From assembly GCA_002386405.1 (NCBI GenBank), contig DGIP01000309.1, positions 1 to 37,810 of the forward strand: DNA of 37,810 nt, read 5' to 3'. This DNA is from Stenotrophomonas maltophilia. GTDB lineage: Bacteria > Pseudomonadota > Gammaproteobacteria > Xanthomonadales > Xanthomonadaceae. Below, piece after piece: positions 1-8,839 of this stretch. A program made the translations under genes and the position numbers. The notes below the pieces were generated by a model. The model was not told where the DNA came from and ran no database searches. It was given only the letters and a program-made list of their open reading frames with translations. Every line of letters begins with the position of its first letter. Positions within the stretch are counted from its first letter, which is position 1.

Positions 1-152
1 CGCAGCGGCAGGCGGCGCGGCATCGGAATGCCCACCCCCGGCGCGGCGGTATCGTCACGGCGCAGGTCCTCGGCGCGCTCGCCCACCAACAGGGCCGCCA
101 TCTCCTCCAGGCCATTGCGCATCGCCCGGGCGGCTGTCTGCAGGGTATTCAT
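1..152 (-). CDS. 5' end of an unidentified gene (partial)
   Basis: An ATG at 150-152 on the minus strand opens a frame that runs off the left edge, giving the first 50 residues. A purine-rich ribosome site (GGAG, about 8 bases upstream) supports the start. The visible part is amphipathic and Arg/Ala/Glu-rich, with no signal peptide or membrane helix. I do not recognise the family. It is divergent from the siderophore receptor, so it may share the iron-responsive intergenic region, but that is inference only. Confidence 0.55.
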   Translation of the reverse strand, partial: MNTLQTAARAMRNGLEEMAALLVGERAEDLRRDDTAAPGVGIPMPRRLPL

Positions 153-262
153 GGCGTGTCTCCAGAGGGGAAGCGGGGACGGACTACGTTAAGACCGGCG
201 GCGCGTACGGGTCGTGCAGGGGATGTGGCAAAGGGATGAAAGCCGACTGCCACGGGCTTGTA

Positions 263-283
263 TCTGAGATTCATTTGCGTTCG
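263..283. promoter_or_regulatory. Candidate Fur box upstream of the TonB receptor
   Basis: The stretch around 264-282 read on the minus strand (core gcaaATgAaTcTCA) resembles the Fur 7-1-7 palindrome (TGATAAT-n-ATTATCA) with several mismatches. It lies about 50 bases before the receptor ATG in a 180-base divergent intergenic region. Siderophore receptors with a downstream PepSY gene are usually Fur-repressed, so the context fits. The match is imperfect and was judged by eye. Confidence 0.4.
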
Positions 284-332
284 CATCCTCACCTCCCGAT
301 AATCCGGGCCCTCAGTCCCCGGGATCCCCGTC

Positions 333-2423
333 ATGCCTGCCCTGTCGCGCCGTTCGCCCTTGCTGCTGCTGGTTCCCACCCTGCTGGCCTCGGCCATGGC
401 CCACGCCCAGGACACCAGCACCGCCCGTACCCTCGACGCGGTCAGCGTGGTCGCCGAGCGCGCCAGCACCGCCACCAAGACCGATACCCCGCTCACCCAG
501 ACCCCGCAGGCGATCAGCGTGGTGACCAGCGAGCTGTTCACCGACCGCGGCGCCCGCAACCTGCAGGAAACCCTGCGCTACAGCGCCGGCGTGACCGCCG
601 ATGCCTACGGCCTGGACACCCGCAGCGACGGCAGCACCGTGCGCGGCCTGGACCCGGTGCAGTATCTGGACGGCCTGCGCCGCAGCTACGGCTTCAACCC
701 GCTGGCGCGCACCGAGGTGTACGGCCTGGAGCGGGTGGAAGTGCTGCGCGGCCCGTCGTCGGTGCTGTACGGCGCCGGCGCCACCGGCGGCATCATCAAT
801 GCCATCACCAAGCGCCCGACCTTCGGCGAGCTGGGCGGTGAAGTGGCCGTGCAGCTGGGCAACTTCGATCGTCGGCAGTTCCAGGGCGACGTGGCCGGCA
901 CCCTGAACGACGCCGGCACGCTGGCCGGTCGTTTCGTGGGGCTGGTGCGCGAATCGGGCATGCAGACCGACTACATCGACGATGACCGCGTGTACCTGGC
1001 GCCGTCGATCAGCTGGCAGGGCGAGCGCAGCACCCTCACCGTGCTGGTCAGCTACCAGCACGACAAGACCGCCTCCAGCCAGCAGTTCCTGCCGGTGGTG
1101 GCGACCCTGCATGCACCGGCCGGTTCGCCGCGCCTGGATCCGTCGACGTTCCTGGGCGACCGCGATTTCGACAAACTCGATTCGCGCGTGTACAGCGTGA
1201 CCGCCCTGTTCGACCACAGCTTCAGCGACAGCATCAGCCTGCGCTCGGCCGTGCGCTACCTGGACGGCAAGACCGAATTCCGCGAACTGTACCCGGACAC
1301 CTATTCCAATCCGCTGGACCCGTTCATCGATGCCGACAAGCGCGTGCTCAACCGCAACGCCTACGGCGTGCGCCCGGACGTGCGTTCGCTGACCAGCGAC
1401 AACGCAGTGCAGTTCGACTTCGCCACCGGCGCGTTCCAGCACCTGCTGCTGGCCGGCGTGGACTACAGCGATTACCGCGAGAAGTCCTACAACCTGGATG
1501 CCACCCCGACCCCGATCGACATCTACAACCCGATCTCCACCGGCGTGACCATCAACGGCTGGGACCGCCTGCCCGACCAGCAGACCACCCAGCTGGGTGT
1601 GTACCTGCAGGACCAGATCCGCTGGGCCGACCGCGTCTCGCTGGTGCTGGGCGCACGCCGCGACCATGCGCGCAGCAAGACCGAAGGCCTGCCCAGCCAG
1701 ACCGACAACGCCACCACCTACCGCGCCGGCCTGATCGGCGAGATCGGCGCGGGCGTGTCGCCGTACATCAGCTACAGCGAATCGTTCCTGCCGGTGACCG
1801 GCCAGGACCTGTACGGCCGTGCGTTCAAGCCGATGCAGGGCGACCAGTGGGAAGGCGGCATCAAGTGGCAGCCGGCATCGAACATGCTGGTCACCCTGGC
1901 GGCCTATCGCATCACCGAGACCAACCGCCAGACCAACGACCCGGACAACGTGTTGAACGTGATCCAGACCGGTGAGATCGAATCGAAGGGCGTGGAAGTC
2001 GAGGGCCAGTTCCAGTTCGCGCACGACATCACCCTCACCGCGGCGTACTCGCGCAACAAGGCCGAAGTGACCAAGAGCAACTTCGCCATGGAAGTGAACC
2101 AGCGCCTCAACGACACCCCGCAGGAGCTGGCCTCGGTGTGGCTGGGCAAGGCCTTCACCCTGGTCGACGACGCGCGCCTGCGCCTGGGCATCGGTGGCCG
2201 CTACGTGGGCAACACCCAGTCGCTTGGCTACGGCGGTTTCATCCGCACGCCCAGCTACACGCTGGTGGACGCGCTGGCCGAAGTGCAGGTCACCGACTGG
2301 ACGATGGCGCTGAACATCACCAACCTGAGCGACAAGAAGTACTTCGCCCCGTGCCGCAATTTCGGGGACTGCTTCACCGGCAACCCTCGCACGGTGACCG
2401 GCACGATTTCCTATCGCTTCTGA
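333..2423 (+). CDS. TonB-dependent siderophore receptor
   Basis: Outer-membrane gated channel for a ferric siderophore, 696 aa, the usual size for the TonB-dependent siderophore receptor family. Residues 1-26 form a signal peptide ending in AHA-Q. The N-terminal plug (about 45-165) carries the typical features: the QTPQAISVVT stretch, a GLERVEVLRGPSSVLYG block and a GGIINAITKRP block. The rest is a beta-barrel rich in alternating aromatic residues, and the chain ends in the Omp-type C-terminal aromatic (YRF). The plug resembles ferrichrome/hydroxamate-type receptors, but the substrate cannot be read from sequence. It is followed by a PepSY protein 66 bases downstream and preceded by a candidate Fur box, so an iron-regulated uptake operon is likely. 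A 708-codon antisense open frame over the same DNA is a GC-bias shadow. Confidence 0.93.
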   Translation: MPALSRRSPLLLLVPTLLASAMAHAQDTSTARTLDAVSVVAERASTATKTDTPLTQTPQAISVVTSELFTDRGARNLQETLRYSAGVTADAYGLDTRSDGSTVRGLDPVQYLDGLRRSYGFNPLARTEVYGLERVEVLRGPSSVLYGAGATGGIINAITKRPTFGELGGEVAVQLGNFDRRQFQGDVAGTLNDAGTLAGRFVGLVRESGMQTDYIDDDRVYLAPSISWQGERSTLTVLVSYQHDKTASSQQFLPVVATLHAPAGSPRLDPSTFLGDRDFDKLDSRVYSVTALFDHSFSDSISLRSAVRYLDGKTEFRELYPDTYSNPLDPFIDADKRVLNRNAYGVRPDVRSLTSDNAVQFDFATGAFQHLLLAGVDYSDYREKSYNLDATPTPIDIYNPISTGVTINGWDRLPDQQTTQLGVYLQDQIRWADRVSLVLGARRDHARSKTEGLPSQTDNATTYRAGLIGEIGAGVSPYISYSESFLPVTGQDLYGRAFKPMQGDQWEGGIKWQPASNMLVTLAAYRITETNRQTNDPDNVLNVIQTGEIESKGVEVEGQFQFAHDITLTAAYSRNKAEVTKSNFAMEVNQRLNDTPQELASVWLGKAFTLVDDARLRLGIGGRYVGNTQSLGYGGFIRTPSYTLVDALAEVQVTDWTMALNITNLSDKKYFAPCRNFGDCFTGNPRTVTGTISYRF

Positions 2424-2489
2424 CGGTTTGCCGGGCATGGCCTTTCACTACCGCGCTCGTACCCTCTCCAGCCGCCGCCAGAGAATTCA

Positions 2490-3626
2490 ATGCAACGTTC
2501 CACCATCAAAGCCTGGTTCCTGGTCCACAAGTGGACCAGCCTGGTCTGCACCCTCTTCCTGCTGCTGTTGTGCGTGACCGGCCTGCCGCTGGTGTTCGGC
2601 GAGGAGATCGCCCACCTCAGCGAACCGCACGTGGACAACCCGCAGCCGCAGGCCGCGCATCGCAACCTGGACGAACAGGTGCGCACCGCCGTGGCGCAGT
2701 ACCCGGGCAACGTGCCGCTGTTCGTGGGCTGGGACTGGGAAGGCCATACGGTGTACGTCAACACCGGTACCGAGCCGGCCACGCCGCCGCCACAGATGAA
2801 GACCGCGCTGCTCGATGCCAGCAGCGGCGAGGTGCTGCCCGCGCCGCAGTTCAACGAAGGGGTGATGTACTTCCTGTACCGCCTGCATACCGACCTGTTC
2901 CTCGGCCTGCCCGGCATGCTGTTCATGGGCGCGATGGGCCTGCTGTTCGCCGTGGCGATCATCTCCGGCCTGGTCCTGTACGGCCCCTTCATGCGCCGCC
3001 AGCGCTTCGGCACCCTGCGCACCGGGCGCAGCCGCCGGCTGGCCTGGCTGGACCTGCACAACGTGATCGGCGTGGTCACCCTGGGCTGGGCGCTGGTGGT
3101 GGGCATCACCGGCGCCATCAACACCATCGCCAAACCACTGGAAACCGCCTGGCAAAGCCAGCAGCTGGGCGAGTTCGCCGCGCGTTACGCCGGCCAGCCG
3201 CGCCCGACCACGCTGGCCTCGCTGCAGGCCGCGGTGGACACCGCGCGCGCCGCCGAACCCGGCATGCGCCCGGCGTTCGTCAGCTTCCCCGGCACCGGCT
3301 ACAGCGGCGACCACCACTATGGCGTGTTCATGCAGGGCAACACCCCGCTCACCGAGCGCCTGTACCGCCCGGTGCTGATCGATGCGACCAGCGGCGAACT
3401 CACCGCCCGGCCGCAGCTGCCCACCTACATGAGCGTGCTGCTGCTCAGCCAGCCGCTGCACTTCGGCGACTACGGCAAGCTGCCGCTGAAGATCCTGTGG
3501 GCGCTGCTGGACCTGCTCACCATCGCGGTGCTGGTGAGCGGCCTGTACCTGTGGTTCAAGCGCGGCAGCACCGAAGCGCGGGTAACCGAGATCGAGCGCG
3601 CGGAAAAGACCGGGGGTGCCGCATGA
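2490..3626 (+). CDS. PepSY-associated TM protein (siderophore reductase-like)
   Basis: Inner-membrane protein of 378 aa. A helix lies near residues 14-36, two around 150-220 and a last one around 335-360, with large periplasmic loops between. The LHTDLFLG and WLDLHNVIG stretches place conserved His residues next to the helices, as in PepSY_TM (PiuB/FoxB-like) proteins, some of which reduce ferric siderophores taken in by a neighbouring TonB receptor. Here it directly follows the receptor gene, which supports a role in releasing or reducing siderophore iron. The next gene overlaps its stop codon (ATGA), so the three genes are probably co-transcribed. The family call is firm; the reductase role is inference from family and context. 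Confidence 0.88.
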   Translation: MQRSTIKAWFLVHKWTSLVCTLFLLLLCVTGLPLVFGEEIAHLSEPHVDNPQPQAAHRNLDEQVRTAVAQYPGNVPLFVGWDWEGHTVYVNTGTEPATPPPQMKTALLDASSGEVLPAPQFNEGVMYFLYRLHTDLFLGLPGMLFMGAMGLLFAVAIISGLVLYGPFMRRQRFGTLRTGRSRRLAWLDLHNVIGVVTLGWALVVGITGAINTIAKPLETAWQSQQLGEFAARYAGQPRPTTLASLQAAVDTARAAEPGMRPAFVSFPGTGYSGDHHYGVFMQGNTPLTERLYRPVLIDATSGELTARPQLPTYMSVLLLSQPLHFGDYGKLPLKILWALLDLLTIAVLVSGLYLWFKRGSTEARVTEIERAEKTGGAA

Positions 3627-3781
3627 GTCCGTTCAAAGCGCCTGCCTGGATCGCCGCTGCCAGCGTGCTCGGCCTGGTCAGCGCGCTGATCGGGGACGGT
3701 GTGTTCGATGTGGTGTCGTGGGTGATCTTCGCCGCACTGATCGGGCTGGTGGTGCGTGCGTGGGTGAAGCGCACGCGCTGA
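3623..3781 (+). CDS. 52-aa membrane miniprotein, translationally coupled to PepSY gene
   Basis: The ATG overlaps the PepSY stop as ATGA, a classic coupling arrangement, which fixes this start. The product has 52 residues with two hydrophobic segments (about 8-24 and 30-45) and a basic C-terminus (VKRTR), so a small two-helix inner-membrane protein is likely. I know no named function. Its position as third gene of the iron-uptake unit suggests an accessory subunit of the PepSY protein. Its stop abuts the stop of the convergent LysR gene in a TGATCA palindrome. Confidence 0.7.
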   Translation: MSPFKAPAWIAAASVLGLVSALIGDGVFDVVSWVIFAALIGLVVRAWVKRTR

Positions 3782-4666
3782 TCAGCCGGCCACGTTCCGG
3801 GCGAAGTTCACTACCGCCGGTGATGCCTCACCCGCGCGCAGGCACAGGTACAGCTCGAACGCGGCTTCATCGCCGCTGATCGGGCGATACACCACCTCGT
3901 CATCGCGGAACCCGGCCATGCTGGCGGGTACCACCGAGATGCCCGCCTCCACGGCTACCAGCGACAGCACCGCATGCATGCCGTGCGCCTCCTGCACCAC
4001 CTGCGGGGTGAATCCTGCCGCCGCGCACAGGCGCACCACCTGTGAGTGGAACCCCCTGCCCTCGCGCGCCGGCCACAGCACGAATGGTTCGTCGGCCAGC
4101 GCCGCAATGGCCAGATGCTCCCGCCCTGCCAGTGGGTGCGTGCGCGGCAGCGCGATTGCCAGGCGGTCGCTGTCGAACGCCTGTAGCCGCATGTCGTCGG
4201 CCTCGAACACCGGCGGAATCACCACGCCCACGTCGATCCGCTGCTCGCGCAACATCTGGATCTGGCGCGCGGAGGTGGCTTCGATCAGCTCCAGGCGAAC
4301 GTGCGGGCTGGTTTGGCGGAAGCGGCGAATCACCCCGGGCAGGCGCCCGTACAGCGCGCTGCCCACATAGCCCAGCCGCACGGTACCGGTGCGCCCTGCC
4401 GCCGCATCACGGGTGGCGGTGAGCGCGTGGTCGGCCTGCTGCAGCAGCAGGCGCGCTTCGGCCAGCAGCACCGCCCCTGCGGCGGTGAGCCCAAGCGTAC
4501 GGTTGCCGCGCTGGATCAGCTCGCTGCCGATCTCGTCTTCCAGCTTGCGGATGGCCGCCGTCAGCGGGGGCTGCGACATGTGCAGGCGCGCGGCGGCGCG
4601 GTGGAAATGCAGCTCTTCTGCCACGGCGACAAACTGGCGAAGCAGGCGGAGATCAACCATGGGCAT
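3782..4666 (-). CDS. LysR-family transcriptional regulator
   Basis: A 294-aa LysR regulator. The N-terminal winged HTH (about 3-62) has the typical LRQFVAVAEELHFHRAAARLHMSQ pattern in shorter pieces: RQF-VAVAEE, HFHRAAARL, SQPPLTAAIRKLE. The effector-binding part (about 92-290) shows the usual DVGVV and LVAVEAGISVVP stretches. Start is at 4666 or, two codons on, at 4660; neither has a strong ribosome site. A longer open frame reaching 5077 is only a read-through into the SDR gene in another frame. It lies 43 bases downstream of the SDR gene on the same strand, so that dehydrogenase is a possible co-transcribed partner or target. Effector unknown. Confidence 0.92.
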   Translation of the reverse strand: MPMVDLRLLRQFVAVAEELHFHRAAARLHMSQPPLTAAIRKLEDEIGSELIQRGNRTLGLTAAGAVLLAEARLLLQQADHALTATRDAAAGRTGTVRLGYVGSALYGRLPGVIRRFRQTSPHVRLELIEATSARQIQMLREQRIDVGVVIPPVFEADDMRLQAFDSDRLAIALPRTHPLAGREHLAIAALADEPFVLWPAREGRGFHSQVVRLCAAAGFTPQVVQEAHGMHAVLSLVAVEAGISVVPASMAGFRDDEVVYRPISGDEAAFELYLCLRAGEASPAVVNFARNVAG

Positions 4667-4709
4667 GCGTGCGCTGGACGGAAACCCCGCCAGTATGCCG
4701 TGCCGGTGA

Positions 4710-5591
4710 CTACCTGCGCGGTTCCACCGTGGGCTGCGCGATGCGCGACCATTGCGCGGCGATGTCTTCAATGCTGTCGGCGGACGTGGCACGCAGGTCA
4801 CGCGGGTAGGCAACATCGTCGGCCTCCACGCTGCGGGTTGCGTGGAACTGGCCGTTGCTGGCGCGCAGGATCCAGCCGCCATCGCTGCAGGCCGCTGATG
4901 CAAGGAAGGCAACGCCGGGCGCCACCGCATCCGGGTGCAGCTCATCCGGCTCGCCTTCCACGCCCCACATGCGGGTCTTGGCCACCGGCGAGATGGCATT
5001 GACCATGATGTTGTGCGGTGCGCCTTCGGCGGCCAGCACATTGACGATGCCCACCGCCGCCATCTTTGCGGCGGCATACGCGGCCAACCCCTTCTGCACG
5101 TACTGCGGATACAGCGCGCGGTCGGAGGTTGTCAGCACGATGCGGCCATGGTGGTTGGCCTGCATCGAGGGCCACGCCGCCTCGGCCAGCCACAGCGGCG
5201 CCTTGGCCGCGATGGTCATCATGTGGTCGAAGCGGTCTTCCTCCAGCGCATCGATCTGCTGGTACTCCACCCACCCCGCGTTGTGGATGATGAAGTCGAT
5301 TCGACCATGGCGGGCAATGATGTCGGCGACCAGCGCGCGGCAGCCGTCGCGCTGGTCGATCGCCGCGTGCGCAGCATGCACGTCCAGCCCGGTACCGCGC
5401 AGCAACGCCACGGTCGCATCGATCCGGCGCGGGTCCTGCCCGTTGCCATCCAGCCCCGCGCCCACGTCATGCATGACGACCCGTGCCCCGCGCCGCGCCA
5501 GCAGGCGGCTGTAGGCCAGGCCCAATCCGCTGGCTGCACCGGTAACCAGCCCAACCTGCCCTTCAAATGAAACATCGTCGTGCGTCTGCAT
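4710..5591 (-). CDS. Short-chain dehydrogenase/reductase (SDR)
   Basis: NAD(P)-dependent oxidoreductase of the classical SDR type, 293 aa from the chosen start. The Rossmann glycine motif TGAASGLG is at 17-24, an NAG motif follows in strand 4 (IIHNAGW), and the catalytic Ser and YxxxK are present (TTSDRALYP, then AYAAAK). A longer frame to 5678 exists, but SDRs begin just before the glycine motif, and the extra 29 residues are Cys/Arg-rich and unconvincing. The chain runs about 40 residues beyond the catalytic core; the C-terminus has no recognised domain. The architecture resembles HSD17B4/hydroxyacyl-CoA-type SDRs, but the substrate is unknown. Confidence 0.88.
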   Translation of the reverse strand: MQTHDDVSFEGQVGLVTGAASGLGLAYSRLLARRGARVVMHDVGAGLDGNGQDPRRIDATVALLRGTGLDVHAAHAAIDQRDGCRALVADIIARHGRIDFIIHNAGWVEYQQIDALEEDRFDHMMTIAAKAPLWLAEAAWPSMQANHHGRIVLTTSDRALYPQYVQKGLAAYAAAKMAAVGIVNVLAAEGAPHNIMVNAISPVAKTRMWGVEGEPDELHPDAVAPGVAFLASAACSDGGWILRASNGQFHATRSVEADDVAYPRDLRATSADSIEDIAAQWSRIAQPTVEPRR

Positions 5592-5678
5592 CCGCACAGG
5601 ATCGTGCTGACGGCACACGCAGCGCCAATACTCCCTGCAGCAGTCCACGATACAAACCGCGTATCGCTCCCGAACCAA

Positions 5679-6059
5679 TCACCGCAGCGGTTCGACCACC
5701 ACGGCCGTGCCATAGCACAGCACTTCGGTCAGCCCGGTCATGATGTCGGTGGCGTCGTAGCGCATGCCGATGATCGCGTTGGCCCCCAGCATCCGGGCAT
5801 GCTTGGCCATGTCGCGGTAGGTCTCCTCGCGCGCCTGCTCGCACAGCTCGGTATAGATGGTGATGTTGCCGCCGAACAACGTCTGGATACCGCCCAGGAA
5901 GTTGCCGACGATGGAGCGCGAACGCACGGTGATGCCACGCACCACGCCCAGGTTGCGCGCGACCCGGAAGCCGGGCAGCTCGAACGCCGTGGTCACCATC
6001 GAATCATCAAGACGCGGCCCGGTAGAGGGGCGTGCGGAGCTGTTGTAGGGGTCTGCCAT
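5679..6059 (-). CDS. YbjQ-family (UPF0145) heavy-metal-binding-domain protein
   Basis: A 126-aa cytosolic protein. After a 25-residue polar leader comes the YbjQ fold: [14 protein letters not shown], then [16 protein letters not shown] and a C-terminal strand with [12 protein letters not shown]. The family (about 105 aa) forms pentamers in solved structures and is often called heavy-metal-binding, though its function is not established. A GAGG ribosome site sits 7 bases before the ATG. It lies downstream of two unknown genes on the same strand and upstream of the SDR, with short gaps, so it may be part of a leftward transcript. Confidence 0.85.
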   Translation of the reverse strand: MADPYNSSARPSTGPRLDDSMVTTAFELPGFRVARNLGVVRGITVRSRSIVGNFLGGIQTLFGGNITIYTELCEQAREETYRDMAKHARMLGANAIIGMRYDATDIMTGLTEVLCYGTAVVVEPLR

Positions 6060-6105
6060 GGTTGCCTCGTTGCCAGGGGCGGTCCGCCCCGGATGGTCGG
6101 AAGGG

Positions 6106-6504
6106 TTAATGCGCCTGTGGCCGTCGCGCGCCGAGGATCCAAAGGAGGCATGTCTGAACCAGTACCGCCAACCAAAGCATGCAGTACACGCCCACCGCTG
6201 TTCCCTTGGCCACGCGTTGGCTGTCATTGGCGTAGGGCCAGAGCCGCCACGTATCGATCTCGAATACCCACACGCCTGCCAGCAGCAGTGCCGCTGCAAG
6301 GATCGTAGCCAGCCATGTGAGCCATGAGCGCGGCTGCGTGCGCACAACCAGCAGGGTCAGTAACAAACCTGCTGCGATGAAAAGCAAAGGAATGCCAATC
6401 GCGGTGGTCAGTACACCGGTGTAGTTGGTCGCCAACGCAGTGAGCGGAGCGCAGGAAAACGCTGCGATCAAGCACGTCGCAACCATTCGATGCCGAGGAC
6501 TCAC
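6106..6504 (-). CDS. Four-helix hypothetical membrane protein
   Basis: A 132-aa protein with about four hydrophobic segments (roughly 8-24, 33-53, 60-82 and 103-124) and short polar loops. The first segment could act as a signal peptide ending near ALA-TNY. I recognise no family. Its start overlaps the stop of the upstream Cys-rich gene by four bases (ATGA), so the two are translationally coupled and probably work together. An internal ATG seven codons in is an alternative start. Confidence 0.65.
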   Translation of the reverse strand: MSPRHRMVATCLIAAFSCAPLTALATNYTGVLTTAIGIPLLFIAAGLLLTLLVVRTQPRSWLTWLATILAAALLLAGVWVFEIDTWRLWPYANDSQRVAKGTAVGVYCMLWLAVLVQTCLLWILGARRPQAH

Positions 6505-7217
6505 GCCCGCAGCCCGTAACGACCCGCACCTGTTGCCTTCAACTCAATATCTGCCAGAGCCATACGCGCCCAGTCCAGCATTGCGGGTGACGGCTCCGGC
6601 GCAGGCTTGCGACGCAGCATTTCACTGGCATTCCAGAGCACCCGATACGGCGTGGCGAAAATTCCCGCCAAGCTCCACCAGCCGAGCGTGGCGCAGGAGA
6701 GCATGGCCCAGAGGTTGCTGCGGTTGGCGCAGGCACGGCACGAGAACGTTGTCTCGGTGCTGGTCGTGACAACAAAAACCATCGATGCAATATAATGTGC
6801 GCTGTGCATGTCAGGCTGCTGGTGTGATCTGCCGCATCGCGGGCAGCTGCCGGCCTTGAGCGCACGTGCATGCGCTGCGGCGCGTTCGTCGCTGATGTCT
6901 TCGCCCACCATGCGCAGACGCGAGGTGTGGAAGCAGTCGATGCCGCAGAACTTCTGCCCCTCCATGGCGAACGCCCCGGTAAGCAGGGACTTCCCACAGA
7001 AATCGCAGCGATTGTCCACGCCGGTCTTCAGGTGTTGGTTCCGCCGTGACAGGTGCAGCTCGCCCTCCAGCGCATCGCCCCATTTGCCGCGTTCGCGCAG
7101 CACCTGGGTCAAGGCCTGGCGCGCCTCGTCCGTCAACTCCTGCGTCGCCAGCTTCTCCACCAGCGCGTCGGTGTCGAGTTCCTGGAAACGGGCTACGAAG
7201 AATTCCGTTGAGTACAT
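6501..7217 (-). CDS. Cys-rich (zinc-ribbon-like) protein with one membrane segment
   Basis: A 238-aa protein with four Cys pairs: C71/C74 (CDFCG), C91/C95, C125/C128 (CPRCGR) and C160/C163 (CRAC). These look like two zinc-ribbon or treble-clef sites. The N-terminal 60 residues (ELDTDALVEKLATQELTDEA) are helical, of the kind seen at the start of several small Xanthomonadaceae proteins. A hydrophobic stretch at about 168-192 may span the membrane, and the tail is polar. It is coupled to the downstream four-helix membrane protein by an ATGA overlap. Function unknown; metal binding is inferred from Cys spacing only. Confidence 0.7.
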   Translation of the reverse strand: MYSTEFFVARFQELDTDALVEKLATQELTDEARQALTQVLRERGKWGDALEGELHLSRRNQHLKTGVDNRCDFCGKSLLTGAFAMEGQKFCGIDCFHTSRLRMVGEDISDERAAAHARALKAGSCPRCGRSHQQPDMHSAHYIASMVFVVTTSTETTFSCRACANRSNLWAMLSCATLGWWSLAGIFATPYRVLWNASEMLRRKPAPEPSPAMLDWARMALADIELKATGAGRYGLRA

Positions 7218-7348
7218 GGTCCCCCCTGGACCGGTGGCGCGTGGCAGGGCTGCGTTGCGCTCCGTGCTGATGTGCGTGTTGCTGTCGGAAGCTTAAGGAG
7301 CGCGGCAAAAATGAACAAGAACCCCCTTGGTCCGGACGATGCCAGGCC

Positions 7349-7480
7349 ATGGCCGACTTCATCGTGCGACTGGCGTCCGACGGGCTCTGGGCCCATGACT
7401 ACATCGCCAACCGGCGCATGCCACCCGCGGTGAAACGGCGGGTGACCGCCGCGCTGGCAAAGATGCTGGGCAGCGACTGA
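7349..7480 (+). CDS. Possible 43-aa small protein
   Basis: A short frame in an otherwise empty gap between two leftward genes. It begins MADFIVRLASDGLW and continues as a basic Ala/Arg-rich helix with typical high-GC codon use; the stop is TGA, 5 bases before the next convergent stop. No family is recognised and no clear ribosome site precedes the ATG. The other two frames here look random. It could be a real small ORF or the tail of a decayed gene. Confidence 0.3.
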   Translation: MADFIVRLASDGLWAHDYIANRRMPPAVKRRVTAALAKMLGSD

Positions 7481-7485
7481 TCCTG

Positions 7486-7932
7486 TCAGCCCCCACGTTC
7501 GACGGCGGGCTTGGAGTACCACAGCGCATTGACGATGATCCAGCGCTCACCGAAACGACCCATGTGGAAGTAGTCCACGAACCACGGCGTCTCCAGCCGC
7601 ACCGAGGCCGCGTTGCCGGTAACGTCCAGCACGCGGCAGGTACGGTCCCACTCCGCCTTGGGCGTCTTCAGCGCGCCCTGGCGGGTCAGGCCCACCAGTT
7701 CTTCCTTGCTCATGCGGCGCAGGCCGAGCCGCTCGTCCGGGGTTTCGCCCAGCACCATCCGCTTGGCCAGGTCCGGGTGCAATGACCGCGCCACCCGCGC
7801 GGGATCGGCTTCCAGCTGGCCATCCACATAGTCAAAGCAGGTCGCCTCGATGGCGGCTATGGTGGCGGCGTCGGGTGCCGCCGGGGTGTTTGCGGTGGCG
7901 GCAGCGGCAAACAACAGGGCAAGTGCGGACAT
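7486..7932 (-). CDS. Exported lumazine-binding/NTF2-like protein
   Basis: A 148-aa protein with a short signal peptide (cleavage near ATA-NTP), then an NTF2-like alpha+beta cone: an EATCFDYVDGQLEADPARVARSLHPD helix-turn region (in pieces FDYVDGQL and RSLHPDLAKR) and a final WIIVNALWYSKP strand. This pattern matches the Putative lumazine-binding (PF12893-type) family, usually a small periplasmic protein of unknown ligand. The gene stands alone between unrelated neighbours. Confidence 0.8.
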   Translation of the reverse strand: MSALALLFAAAATANTPAAPDAATIAAIEATCFDYVDGQLEADPARVARSLHPDLAKRMVLGETPDERLGLRRMSKEELVGLTRQGALKTPKAEWDRTCRVLDVTGNAASVRLETPWFVDYFHMGRFGERWIIVNALWYSKPAVERGG

Positions 7933-7996
7933 GGAATCCCCAAGAGAGTGACAAGGTAGTCAACAGGTGACGCGTCCAACGATTGGATCGATGCCG

Positions 7997-8800
7997 CTAC
8001 GGCGCTTCAGGTCGGACCACCTTGCAGTGATAACACCCGCAGGTTGCGCCGTCGACGTTGTACCAGGAATGTGCGCCGCCATGCGCCTCACAATCCCGCC
8101 CCTTGCCGGCGACGCCCAGGTTGATCAGGAACCAGGGCAGGTGCTGCCTGATGGCAGTCCTCCAACGGTAGGGCGAAGGCGTAGCAGCCAGGACCAGTCG
8201 CCGGAATACTTCCAACATGACGAGGGGCAACAGCCAGCTTGCCCACAGCAGGCACGAGATGAGCGCTCCGCTTGGCGCCAGGCCTGAAGCAATGGCCACC
8301 GGCAACATCAAGCGGAACAGGACTGGCGCCAAGGTCACCGCGTAGTTGCGGATCATCCACGTCCTGTGCCGCTCCACGCGGCCACGGTGGATCGCGATCA
8401 TGGCCAACAGCGCCGTGGTCAACCACGCCAGGGCCGTACCGGCAAAACCAATCTTGATGGAAAGCGGTGCGGGTGTGGTGGCGATCAATCCGGCGGCTGC
8501 TGCGCTGGCCGTGAGGACGCCACCGAAATAGAGATACCCAACCCGCCGATGCAGTGCGGGACGCTCCCACCACCAGCGTGCCAACAGCTGGATCGGCCCG
8601 GTCACGATGGCCACCACGCCGCCAGCCAGGTGCAGCCACAACCAGCCATGGCGATCCACGAAGCGGCCGTACGCGGGGCTGTCCAGAAGCCCGTACTTTC
8701 CATAGGCCGCCAGCAGGAATTCGGCTGATACCACCACGATGATCAGCCAGGTGACGACCATGAACATGGCTCTCAACACTGTGTACCGGGGGGATGGCAT
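7997..8800 (-). CDS. DUF2306 membrane protein
   Basis: A 267-aa integral membrane protein with about six to seven helices. It has the LHLAGGVVAIVTGPIQ block, the LHRRVGYLYFGGV block and an ERHRTWMIRNYAVT block, a His/Arg-rich set typical of DUF2306 (cytochrome b561-like heme folds have been suggested). The cytosolic tail adds a Cys cluster (CGCYHC at about 254-259) that most DUF2306 proteins lack as far as I know. A GGAAGAGA ribosome site supports the start. Function unknown. Confidence 0.82.
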   Translation of the reverse strand: MPSPRYTVLRAMFMVVTWLIIVVVSAEFLLAAYGKYGLLDSPAYGRFVDRHGWLWLHLAGGVVAIVTGPIQLLARWWWERPALHRRVGYLYFGGVLTASAAAAGLIATTPAPLSIKIGFAGTALAWLTTALLAMIAIHRGRVERHRTWMIRNYAVTLAPVLFRLMLPVAIASGLAPSGALISCLLWASWLLPLVMLEVFRRLVLAATPSPYRWRTAIRQHLPWFLINLGVAGKGRDCEAHGGAHSWYNVDGATCGCYHCKVVRPEAP

Positions 8801-8839
8801 CAGCGTCTCTTCCGGTTGAGCTACTGTCGAGCCGCCAAT

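Noticed and set aside
312..2438. 708-codon open frame antisense to the receptor gene
   Set aside because: High-GC shadow frame; the opposite strand encodes a complete TonB receptor with all motifs.
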